64,000 nt of DNA from Candidatus Rifleibacteriota bacterium (lineage in GTDB: Bacteria; Muiribacteriota; Ozemobacteria; Ozemobacterales; Ozemobacteraceae): positions 1-64,000 of the forward strand of contig CAJOND010000004.1 of NCBI GenBank assembly GCA_905236675.1, in the 5' to 3' direction. Position 1 is the first letter of the stretch. Every line of letters starts with the position of its first letter. The translations under genes were made by a program, and so were the position numbers. Positions 9,033 through 17,834 of this stretch are shown in pieces. The notes beneath the pieces are model-generated. The model worked only from the letters and a program-made list of their open reading frames with translations. It had not been told where the DNA came from and did no database searches.

Positions 9033-9713
9033 AGTATTTTAAGTATATGTACCTATTTGCCAATCGTCAAGGGGTTTTTATCTTAATAAAACTTTACATT
9101 TTGGTGTTTATCGATGTTTCATAAGGCTGTGACTCGCTTTATTTGATAAAATGCCAATTTAAAATTGTGCATAATTTTAATAAAATAATCATAAAAAATG
9201 TTTCATAATCTCGACTAATTGGTCAAGTAAGATATAAGATATAAGATATAAAACCAAAACTTGAGATACAAGATTAAAGAAAAGTAATTATTGCAGTCAG
9301 TTTTTGTTGTTTTTATTGTTACTAGAAGGTCTGCAAAGTAACGTATATTGAAAATATTCGCAGGATTACTTGCCCTCGTTTAAACAATAACTACAAGAAG
9401 ATGCGTAGCATCTTAATTACCAACTACAATAAAAACTTTTTTAAGATTAAAGAGTTCTTAAATATTGTCCCCAACAACGTATGTCCTTAGTCGGTTGTCT
9501 TTTGTCCTATTATGCCTTTTGTTCTTTTGGAAAGTGGGACGAGGCTAAAGTCTCTTAGAGCAGAGAATTGAGAGTTGAGAGTTGAAAACTGAGAAATGAG
9601 AGCAAAGAACAGAGAGCAAAGATTTCTTGATAAATTCACAAAATAATATATACTAAAATTAAGTAAATATAAGTTCTTATAAGTTGAAGTATAATCAGAA
9701 CTAAGGCAAAACC
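9033..9713. other. Gene-free interval with several repeat pieces
   Basis: No credible gene in 680 bases. It contains a GATATAAGATATAAGATATA run near 9231-9250, a 17-bp word CAACTACAATAAAAACT at 9421-9437 that recurs exactly at 48666-48682, and a purine-rich GAGAATTGAGAGTTGAGAG tract at about 9561-9625. AAATTGTGCATAA at 9162-9174 also occurs at 20546-20558, upstream of the other TIG lipoprotein gene. The last 60 bases must hold the promoter of the cyclase gene; a TATAAT occurs close to its start, but no good -35 was found. Confidence 0.6.
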
Positions 9714-12629
9714 ATGAAACGACTTTTTAATTTACATAATTTATTTTTGTTTGCCGTAGTTGTTGTTTTGCCTGTTTGTGTTGCTTATTACTCTATAAAC
9801 AACATGATAGAAGAGCAGTATCTAGCGTCAAAAGAAAACATTACCAATGAACTTAGACGACAAATAGCCAATTTAGAACATACTTCAATTCCTGAATATC
9901 AAATAAAAGACTTTTTAGAAATTTTAATTAAAGATAAGAAAATATGTCGGCAAAAACCAGAGATTATAAAAAAGTTTATTGATGATGCTAACAAATCATA
10001 TCCAGAAGCTTTTAAATGGTATTTTCTAGATGAAAATTACAATACATTACAAATAAATTCAAGGCACACACTTGGTTTTAGCAAATATTGGCAAAAATGT
10101 TTAAAAGGTGGAATCTATGTTTGGAACAGATTAAAAGACGGTAAAAAAGATACTAATTATGATAAGGTTTTTGAAGAATATATAAGTGTTGTTCCTTTTA
10201 TGCAAAGCCTAATGGGAGATGAAAACAAAGTTGAGCATATATTCGAACAAAAAAACAAAACAATTAAAGCAAAATGGCTCCAAAAAGATTGCTATGTAAT
10301 CTGGGATATTGATGGAATATCTTTTAATCAGTTTGGACGAGTCAAGGAAATTGCAGGAGTTTGCGCATTAGTTGTTTTCCCCGAGAAACTACCAGAAGAC
10401 ATATGGTATAAAAGACAAGTATTGCGCCGTCAAAAAACAAAAGAAAAATACAAATTTCCAATAGCAGTAATAAACATAACAAAGAATAATTCACTTATTT
10501 TAGATAAAACTCTACCAAATAGTAAAAATTTCGTTGATGATCTAGTTAAAGCATATAACCAAAGGGCAAAAGAAATTTTTGAATATAAAAATTATTTAGT
10601 TGGCACAACAGAATATGATAAAGACTCAGAACTCCGAATGTTATCTTTGGCAGATATGAGTTCTATAAAAATAAAAAAAGGTTATATGCAGCTATTATTA
10701 ATTATAAGCTGTATATTATTAATTATAATATCTACTTCTATCGCTATTTATATAAAGAATATACATATTGCTATAGTATCATTACGCCAAAGAATAGCCG
10801 CAATATTTATCATAGCCATGACATTACCTTTACTTAGCCTTATAAGCGTTGGGATAACTTTTTTATCAAATGAAGAAAATAGATTAAAAGAATCAGCATA
10901 TATAAAGATGCGAACAAATATTGAAACATTAAATTTGCATTATAAAGACACCCCTAGACTAATAGAAGTTGATTTATATGAAAGGATCAAAAAATTATTA
11001 GGAACACCTCCATATGATATAAAAGACATCACAAATAGAATGAATAAAGCATCTGAAGATGGCATAATTAACCAATTCATATTTTTTAAAGATGATAAAA
11101 TTATTTCAAGTAACTGGAAGAATCAAGAACCTGGTTTTGAAAAAGCCATATCATTTTTAGCAAAAAAAGTTATGGAAAAGGGAGAATTGGAAACAAAAGC
11201 TGTTCCAAATAACAAAAAAATCTTAGAAGATTTAGTAGAAGATGAATTTAGAATAATGGAAAAATTATTAAATAATTCATTCGATTTATCTCGGCCCTCT
11301 CATTTAAGATATCTTGGAATTCTAGATCAACATTTCTATACTATGTCGATTAGAATTATTGTCGAAGACAAACCTGCCCTACTTTTGATTTTCCTATTAG
11401 ATAATATTATAGAAGAAAATTTTACCCTACATGAATTTTCTAAAAATTTCTATGCAAAACCAGAATCAAATAAAAATCCCTCGATAACAGAGTTATCCTT
11501 TTATTCAACTCTTGATAATAAAAAGCATTATCCAGAAGGTTCTCCTATATTTAAAGAATTAGAGAACGTTTTAAAATTATCATCAAAACTCAATATAGAA
11601 GAATCTGGCATAGTAAATATAGAAGATGAGAATTTTTTGTATTTAACCAAACCAATTAATTCTATGAATACAAAGACATATCAGCCTTGTATGTTAACAT
11701 CAACAAGACCGATTGAATCACGCATAAGAGATGTAAAAATCCTGCTGATTGCTTTATCATCTCTCGCCATAGTGGGCTCAATTTTGCTAAGTTTCATACT
11801 TTCATCCAGTCTTTTAGTTCCGATAAAAAAAATAGATTCAGCAGCACAAAAAATTGGGAAGGGCAATCTTAATATCAATTTGCCCGTTGAAGGAAATGAC
11901 GAACTGAGTCGTCTAAGTATAACTTTCAATGAAATGGTAAAAGGCTTAAGAGAAAGTGAAAGAATGCGTGCTTATGTTTCGGATTCTGTTCTAGAAGCGG
12001 TTAAAGATAACAGTGATCAATCTATTCATGTTGGGAAATATGTAGAAGCCACAATTTTATTTTCTGACATACGTAATTTCACAGGATTAAGCGAAGCGAA
12101 TGCTCCTGATGTAGTTTTTAAGTCATTAAATGACTTTTTTAGCGGAGCAGAACCTATAATAAGAATGAACCACGGTCGTGTAGACAAATACATAGGTGAC
12201 GCCGTAATGGCTATTTTCCATCAGAACATACCTGAACATCATGCACTTAGTGCTATAAAAGCAGCTGTTAGGATTAAAAATTTTGTTACTTTTATGAACA
12301 AAGACCGATTAGCAAAAGGCCTATTTCCAATTGAAATTGGAGTAGGAATTAGTACTGGTTATGTTTTACTAGGCGATGTCGGTAGTCATCGCCGTAAAGA
12401 TCTTACAGTAATTGGAGATGAAGTCAATCTTGCTTCAAGATTAGAATCTGCCTCAAAACAAGGTAAATATTCAAAAATTATTTTTTCTGGTCAAACACTA
12501 AAATTTGTTGAAGAATATGTAGAAGCAGTTAAAATGCCGTTTGAAGATATTCGCGGCAAAAAGAAAGCTGTTCAAATATATGAATTTATAAAATTCAAGA
12601 ATATGAATAAACAATCATATTTGGAGTAA
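9714..12629 (+). CDS. Membrane-bound class III adenylate/guanylate cyclase with HAMP domain
   Basis: 971 residues. Membrane segments are visible near 8-28, 325-350, 362-385 and 672-698, bounding two extracytoplasmic sensor regions. A HAMP linker (about 698-750) leads to a class III cyclase domain (about 770-960). The two metal-binding aspartates are Asp785 (FSDIRNFT) and Asp829 (KYIGDAVMAIF). The transition-state pair is Asn905 and Arg909 in DEVNLASRLESAS. All key residues are therefore present and the enzyme should make cAMP or cGMP. The duplicated N-terminal sensor part (two membrane-bounded segments of about 290 residues) has no recognisable PAS or Cache motif by eye. It is followed 2 bases later by the U32 gene, so the two form an operon. 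Confidence 0.9.
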   Translation: MKRLFNLHNLFLFAVVVVLPVCVAYYSINNMIEEQYLASKENITNELRRQIANLEHTSIPEYQIKDFLEILIKDKKICRQKPEIIKKFIDDANKSYPEAFKWYFLDENYNTLQINSRHTLGFSKYWQKCLKGGIYVWNRLKDGKKDTNYDKVFEEYISVVPFMQSLMGDENKVEHIFEQKNKTIKAKWLQKDCYVIWDIDGISFNQFGRVKEIAGVCALVVFPEKLPEDIWYKRQVLRRQKTKEKYKFPIAVINITKNNSLILDKTLPNSKNFVDDLVKAYNQRAKEIFEYKNYLVGTTEYDKDSELRMLSLADMSSIKIKKGYMQLLLIISCILLIIISTSIAIYIKNIHIAIVSLRQRIAAIFIIAMTLPLLSLISVGITFLSNEENRLKESAYIKMRTNIETLNLHYKDTPRLIEVDLYERIKKLLGTPPYDIKDITNRMNKASEDGIINQFIFFKDDKIISSNWKNQEPGFEKAISFLAKKVMEKGELETKAVPNNKKILEDLVEDEFRIMEKLLNNSFDLSRPSHLRYLGILDQHFYTMSIRIIVEDKPALLLIFLLDNIIEENFTLHEFSKNFYAKPESNKNPSITELSFYSTLDNKKHYPEGSPIFKELENVLKLSSKLNIEESGIVNIEDENFLYLTKPINSMNTKTYQPCMLTSTRPIESRIRDVKILLIALSSLAIVGSILLSFILSSSLLVPIKKIDSAAQKIGKGNLNINLPVEGNDELSRLSITFNEMVKGLRESERMRAYVSDSVLEAVKDNSDQSIHVGKYVEATILFSDIRNFTGLSEANAPDVVFKSLNDFFSGAEPIIRMNHGRVDKYIGDAVMAIFHQNIPEHHALSAIKAAVRIKNFVTFMNKDRLAKGLFPIEIGVGISTGYVLLGDVGSHRRKDLTVIGDEVNLASRLESASKQGKYSKIIFSGQTLKFVEEYVEAVKMPFEDIRGKKKAVQIYEFIKFKNMNKQSYLE

Positions 12630-12631
12630 AA

Positions 12632-13924
12632 ATGAAAGAAAATTCTATAAAAAGACCTGAACTTATGGCTCCTGCAGGCGATATAATTAGTCTTAGGGCT
12701 GCCTTAGACTCTGGAGCAGATGCAGTATACTTCGGAATAGTTTCTATGAATATGAGGGCAAATGCCAAAAACTTTGCTGTTGAAGATCTGCCAGAAGTAG
12801 TATCAATCAGTCATTCAGCTAATGCTAAAGCATACTTAGCCCTGAATACTATTATTTTTGAAAAAGAAATACCGTTAGCGGAAAAATTGGTTGAAAAAGC
12901 AGCTAAAGCCAGTATAGATGGTATTATTTGCTGGGACTTTTCAGTTGTAGAAATAGCTTTAAGACATAAAATCAAAGTTATACTATCCACACAAATGTCT
13001 GTAGCTAATGCTCATTCAATAGCTTTCTTATATAAAAGTTTTGGGATTAGCAGGTTTGTATTGGCTAGAGAATGTACGTTAGATGAAATATTTACCATTC
13101 GTGAAAACTTAAAATCCCTTCTAGGAGATGAAGCTGTAAAGATTGAGATAGAAGTATTTGCTCATGGCGCTATGTGTGTGTCTGTTAGTGGTCGCTGTTT
13201 TATGTCGCAATTTGCTTTCAATGAATCAGCCAACCGCGGAGAATGTAGACAGCCTTGCAGAAGAGAATACTTAATAAAAGATATTCGTGAAGGTAAAGAA
13301 TTTCTTTTAGGTCAAAACTATGTTATGAGTCCAAAAGATCTCTGTTCATTACCTTTTTTGGAAAAACTACTAGATGTTGGTGTTGATAGTTTAAAAATTG
13401 AAGGACGTGGCCGCAGTGCAGAATATGTTAGTGTTGTAACAAAATCTTACCGACGTTTTATAGATTTTTATATGGAAAATAGGAATAAAATTGATTTTGC
13501 CCAACAACTCGAACCATTGAGAAAAGAACTTATTGAAAATGTTGATTCTGTTTTTCACAGAGGTTTTTCAAATGGCTTCTATTTTGGTCGACAAATAGGA
13601 GAATGGAGCGGTGGCAATGGTTCTAAAGCCACCCATAGGAAAACTCATGTCGGCATTGTAACCAATTTTTTCAAGAAAGTATCAGTTGCAGAAATAAAAG
13701 TAGAAGGAAGAGACTTTAAAGTTGGAGATAAGCTTATGATTCAAGGTCCAACAACGGGTGTTAAGTCTTTAAAAGTTATTTCTATCGAAGAAAATGAAAA
13801 ATCTGTAGAAGTAGCTAGAAAAGGTACTCTAGTTGGTGTTAAACTATCTGAAATTGTAAGAGAAAATGATCAAGTGTTTATGATAGTTCCTGTAGACGAA
13901 GTCAAACACTTGAAGCAAAATTGA
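12632..13924 (+). CDS. U32 peptidase-family protein (TrhP/RlhA-like)
   Basis: 430 residues. It opens with PELMAPAGDIISLRAALDSG and DAVYFGI, typical of the U32 TIM-barrel. The family signature is EVFAHGAMCVSVSGRCFMSQ at about 172-191, followed by GECRQPCRREY; these cysteines are conserved in U32 proteins and are thought to hold an Fe-S cluster. The C-terminal beta-barrel (about 350-425) is present. Relatives of this length include TrhP (tRNA 5-hydroxyuridine synthesis from prephenate), so RNA hydroxylation is more likely than proteolysis. It follows the cyclase gene by 2 bases. Confidence 0.85.
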   Translation: MKENSIKRPELMAPAGDIISLRAALDSGADAVYFGIVSMNMRANAKNFAVEDLPEVVSISHSANAKAYLALNTIIFEKEIPLAEKLVEKAAKASIDGIICWDFSVVEIALRHKIKVILSTQMSVANAHSIAFLYKSFGISRFVLARECTLDEIFTIRENLKSLLGDEAVKIEIEVFAHGAMCVSVSGRCFMSQFAFNESANRGECRQPCRREYLIKDIREGKEFLLGQNYVMSPKDLCSLPFLEKLLDVGVDSLKIEGRGRSAEYVSVVTKSYRRFIDFYMENRNKIDFAQQLEPLRKELIENVDSVFHRGFSNGFYFGRQIGEWSGGNGSKATHRKTHVGIVTNFFKKVSVAEIKVEGRDFKVGDKLMIQGPTTGVKSLKVISIEENEKSVEVARKGTLVGVKLSEIVRENDQVFMIVPVDEVKHLKQN

Positions 13925-13947
13925 TTATTTATTATGGAGAATAACGA

Positions 13948-14646
13948 ATGAAAAAGGGTTGTTTAGGTTGTCTAGGTTGTGGATGTTTATTAATTATATT
14001 AGCTGTGGTTATACCAAGTTTTATGGCTTGGAACTGGTTAGATAACGATGGAAGAAAGATTATGGCAGATGGCATCCAAAAAACAGTTGAAGAAGGAAGC
14101 AAATTTGCTTTTGAACCGTCGTCTGTTGCTGAAATAGCCTCTTTAACAAAAGAAATCCGAGACGATGTTATTAATAAAAGAATTGGTTTGATAGATTCTT
14201 GGAATTACTGCTTAGAAACAATACAAGGAAATGATAAACTTCAGAGCCAGCTTATATTTGCAGTAATATACAGAAATTTAGCAGGGAAAAACCCAACAGA
14301 TAATCATAATCCTGGTTATTTAGACAATGAAGGAGCAGAAGCAGCTAGAGCAATAATGTATGCAATTAGCCAAGGCAATATTGATACAGGAGAAGTTACT
14401 TCAAAAGTAAAACCAATATTAGACAAAAATAGCAATGTTAAAAAACAATCTGGAAATTCCCAGTTTGAAACCCAAAAAGTTAAGAAAAATGTTACTAAAG
14501 AAGACATGGAAAAAGTTTCTCAAAGTCTCAAAGAATACATTAAAGCTAATAATATTGAAATTCCAGATAAAAGCATTTCTCCTGATGAGTTAGCGAAAAA
14601 AGAAGTTATTAAGTTCTTAGAAGGATTTAAAAAGTTAAAAAAATAA
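13948..14646 (+). CDS. Unknown membrane-anchored protein with N-terminal Cys cluster
   Basis: 232 residues, not recognised. The N-terminus is unusual: KKGCLGCLGCGC (Cys at 5, 8, 11 and 13) directly precedes a single membrane segment (about 14-32). The rest is a soluble helical region with a Lys/Glu-rich coiled-coil-like tail (about 165-232). It is spaced 23 bases after the U32 gene with a good GGAG, and 17 bases before the helicase gene, so it lies within the same run of genes. The Cys cluster could be lipid-modified or bind metal; neither can be shown from sequence. Confidence 0.65.
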   Translation: MKKGCLGCLGCGCLLIILAVVIPSFMAWNWLDNDGRKIMADGIQKTVEEGSKFAFEPSSVAEIASLTKEIRDDVINKRIGLIDSWNYCLETIQGNDKLQSQLIFAVIYRNLAGKNPTDNHNPGYLDNEGAEAARAIMYAISQGNIDTGEVTSKVKPILDKNSNVKKQSGNSQFETQKVKKNVTKEDMEKVSQSLKEYIKANNIEIPDKSISPDELAKKEVIKFLEGFKKLKK

Positions 14647-14663
14647 ATCTAATTAGCAATTAA

Positions 14664-17600
14664 ATGCCTTATCTAGAAAATTTATTAAAAGATTTAACTT
14701 CGGGCTTAACGAAAGAACAAGCAGATGCTGTTCTTTCTCCCCCCGAAGGTCGTTTAAGAATATCAGCAGGAGCAGGCTCTGGAAAAACAGAAGTTTTAAC
14801 AAGAAGAATCGATGCTATTTTAAAACAAGGAATAAGACCGGAAGAAATAGTAGCCATAACTTATACTCAAAAAGCGGCTTCAGAAATGAAAGACCGCTTG
14901 TCTGAAAAAAGAAAGATTTCGCCATCTGTTCTTAGAAGAATGGAAGTAGCAACTTTTCATTCTTTCCTTTCCAGATTTTTAAAAAAAGACCCTTTTGGAG
15001 CAGGAATAGATAGTTCTGTAAAAGTTATAGATGAGAATACACGAGAAATACTAATTCTAGACTTAGCAGATAAGTTTGCAGAACAGTTTGGCGAAAAAAT
15101 CATTAACGGTGAATACGCTCTAGGTAGTGATTTAGCCGCAAAACTTATAGAAAAATTTCCCTTAGCTTTAAACAAAATAAGACGTTATCTCCTTAATCCA
15201 GGTGAGTTTTATAGAAAAGCCAGAAAAGAACTTCAAAACAGAGGAACAGAGCTAGAATATAAAACCTTAGAATGGCTTTTTCAATTTTATTCTCTTTATA
15301 TGGAGGAACTCGAAAAAAGGAACCTTTTGGATTTTGATGAAATACTGATCAAAAGCAAAAATCTAATACAATATATGCGTGAAAATTCTATTGTTCCAGA
15401 AAGACGCATTTTTTTAATCGATGAATTTCAAGATAACAACCCTAACCAGCTTAGTATTGTTGAAGATTTTTGTAGAAATAGAGAAAGCCAAATTTGCGTT
15501 GTTGGAGATGAAAAACAAAGTATTTACAGATTTCAAGGAGCAAAAGTAGACACTTTTAGGAACTTCAAATCCCAAAACGACATAATTTTAAAAGATAATT
15601 TCCGTTCTTATTCACAAATTATCGATTTTGCTGATTCTTTTTTACTAAAAAGCGGCGATATTGGCAAAATGTTCTTTAAACAAACAGCAAAAAGAGGAGA
15701 CTCTCAAAGATTTCCACCTATTAGCTGTCTTTTGACACCAGATGAAATGGATACTTCACAAATTTCTGAACAAATTGTTCAATTTATTCATGAAATAGTA
15801 GAATCCGGCATGAGTATACCTGATCGAAAAAACAATGGAGAATTAAGAGCAATACGATATGGAGACATAGCTATAATTCTTAATTCTGTAAAAAATTTAC
15901 CATTAAAATTTGAAGACTCTCTTGCCAGTTATCAGATTCCATATGTAATATCTGGAGGTTTTGGACTTTACGAACGTAGTGAAATAGAAGACCTACTCTC
16001 ATTTCTAAAGCTTCTAATTCAACCAGATGACGACTATTCCCTGGTAAAACTTCTTACTGGCCCTCTTTATGGATTAAATGATTCAGATTTAGTAAAACTT
16101 TCAGTTGAAGGGAAATACGATAATATAAGATTACTACCAAGAATTCTTGCAATGAAGGAAGAAAATCTTCCAGAAGAAGCGATTAACTTCAGAAATCTAT
16201 ATATTAATATAAAAGAAAGAGCAAACAAACCAGGTTTGGTTAATCTCTGCCACACAATCATAGAACAGGCAGGTTTTTATGAATATTCTGCCACTCTTGA
16301 TTCCGATTTAAAAACAAAGAGAATAAACAACAATATTGCAAAATTTTTAGGTATAGTTAGAGATTTCGAACAAAATGGAGTATTCACCTCCTTAAGAGAT
16401 TTTCTAAATCAGATTGATAGAACTAGAATTGCAGAAATAGATGAAGATGAAGCAGGATTAGGTTTAGACGAAGGCGATGCTGTCAAAATAATAACAATTC
16501 ATAAATCTAAAGGTCTTGAGTTTCCTTTAGTTATTTTACCCTTTTTGAAAGGAAGAAATTATAAATTCACCGAAAAAATAATTTACGATGACCAGTATGG
16601 ATTAATTGTTAATGAAAAAAACTTACCAAATAAAAAAGATACGGAAATATCACCAGTTTTAGAATCCTACAAACAAATGGATAAAAACGAATCTATCTCA
16701 GAGGATTTTCGAAAACTATATGTAGCTTTTACCAGAGCAGAAAACCTGTTGGTAATAATAGGGAACAAAAAACACAGTATTCCTCCTGAAAAATCACATC
16801 AAACAATTACCGAGCCACTTGTACATATTGTAAACATTCTTAATGAAAATCCACAACTTGGAGAAATTAATTCTTTAGAAAACTGGCATGATATATTAAA
16901 TAAGTGGCTTGAATCAGGCAAAATAATAAAAACAGAAGAGTCAGAAAAAACAAAAACTAAAGTCGATATAGATAAATTACAAAACTGTATAGAATCCATA
17001 GGATGTTTTTTAGAAGAAAGAGCCAATGCTATCTCTTCTGAAATAGACAATAACAAAGATATATTTTCATTACAGGAATTAGCCTTATTTAAAAATTGTC
17101 CCAGGAAATATTATTTTTCATCTCTTAATGTTGGTTCGTTTGAAGAAAGATTGGAACAAATTCAAACCTTAGTTGGAAAACTTGCTCACGAATCTATCAG
17201 GCTTTTTCATGAAAATAATGGACATAGTCTTGAAATTCAAGATGGTATCAATTTTATTGAGTCTCTATTAGATAAACTGATTCCTTGTTATACTAAACAA
17301 AACCCCTTAGACTCTAAAGTTTTAAAAACAAAAACAATGACAATACTTAACCGCTATATAGAATCTGATTTAAGTAGAATAAAACCTTGGCTTTTTGAAG
17401 CTGAAGTCAATGTTAAATTTGATGGAAATAGCATAACTAAGCCATTTTTTATAAGAGGCTTTGTTGACCGAGTTGATTTGGAAGAAGGGAATAATATTAA
17501 AATAATAGATTTCAAAACAAGAGAATATAGCGAAGAGGCTCACGAAAGTTACAAAAAACAGCTTGCCTTATATAGAATAGCTGCTAGTAGAGGTGTTATA

Positions 17601-17810
17601 GGAGAAATGGGACAATTAAATTTTGCTAATTCTTATATAGCCTATCTGAATCCAAAAGGTTTATTTTTGCATGAAATTGAGCCTAATTTAAATAATTTTG
17701 AAGAAGAAGCCGCACAAATAGTTGCCTCTATTCGGAAAGAACACCTTTGGGAAGCAAAAGAATCAGACTTATGTTCCGATTGTCAATATAGAAATCTTTG
17801 TCATAAATAA
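14664..17810 (+). CDS. UvrD/AddA-type helicase fused to RecB-family nuclease with AddB-like Fe-S cysteines
   Basis: 1048 residues. Walker A is AGAGSGKTEV with Lys41; the DEXQ-type box is FLIDEFQDNN near 250; later UvrD motifs include GDEKQSIYRFQGA, HKSKGLEFPLV and LYVAFTRAE. The C-terminal nuclease has GFVDRVD, IIDFKTRE and QLALY, the Asp, Asp-x-Lys and Gln motifs of RecB-type PD-(D/E)XK nucleases. Four cysteines at 812, 1037, 1040 and 1046 (C...CxxCx5C) match the Fe-S arrangement of AddB and of related nucleases. It should unwind and cut double-strand DNA ends. An AddB partner is not in the window. Start chosen by spacing; the ribosome site is weak. Confidence 0.85.
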   Translation: MPYLENLLKDLTSGLTKEQADAVLSPPEGRLRISAGAGSGKTEVLTRRIDAILKQGIRPEEIVAITYTQKAASEMKDRLSEKRKISPSVLRRMEVATFHSFLSRFLKKDPFGAGIDSSVKVIDENTREILILDLADKFAEQFGEKIINGEYALGSDLAAKLIEKFPLALNKIRRYLLNPGEFYRKARKELQNRGTELEYKTLEWLFQFYSLYMEELEKRNLLDFDEILIKSKNLIQYMRENSIVPERRIFLIDEFQDNNPNQLSIVEDFCRNRESQICVVGDEKQSIYRFQGAKVDTFRNFKSQNDIILKDNFRSYSQIIDFADSFLLKSGDIGKMFFKQTAKRGDSQRFPPISCLLTPDEMDTSQISEQIVQFIHEIVESGMSIPDRKNNGELRAIRYGDIAIILNSVKNLPLKFEDSLASYQIPYVISGGFGLYERSEIEDLLSFLKLLIQPDDDYSLVKLLTGPLYGLNDSDLVKLSVEGKYDNIRLLPRILAMKEENLPEEAINFRNLYINIKERANKPGLVNLCHTIIEQAGFYEYSATLDSDLKTKRINNNIAKFLGIVRDFEQNGVFTSLRDFLNQIDRTRIAEIDEDEAGLGLDEGDAVKIITIHKSKGLEFPLVILPFLKGRNYKFTEKIIYDDQYGLIVNEKNLPNKKDTEISPVLESYKQMDKNESISEDFRKLYVAFTRAENLLVIIGNKKHSIPPEKSHQTITEPLVHIVNILNENPQLGEINSLENWHDILNKWLESGKIIKTEESEKTKTKVDIDKLQNCIESIGCFLEERANAISSEIDNNKDIFSLQELALFKNCPRKYYFSSLNVGSFEERLEQIQTLVGKLAHESIRLFHENNGHSLEIQDGINFIESLLDKLIPCYTKQNPLDSKVLKTKTMTILNRYIESDLSRIKPWLFEAEVNVKFDGNSITKPFFIRGFVDRVDLEEGNNIKIIDFKTREYSEEAHESYKKQLALYRIAASRGVIGEMGQLNFANSYIAYLNPKGLFLHEIEPNLNNFEEEAAQIVASIRKEHLWEAKESDLCSDCQYRNLCHK

Positions 17811-17834
17811 TTTGTTAAAAAACCAAATATTTGC

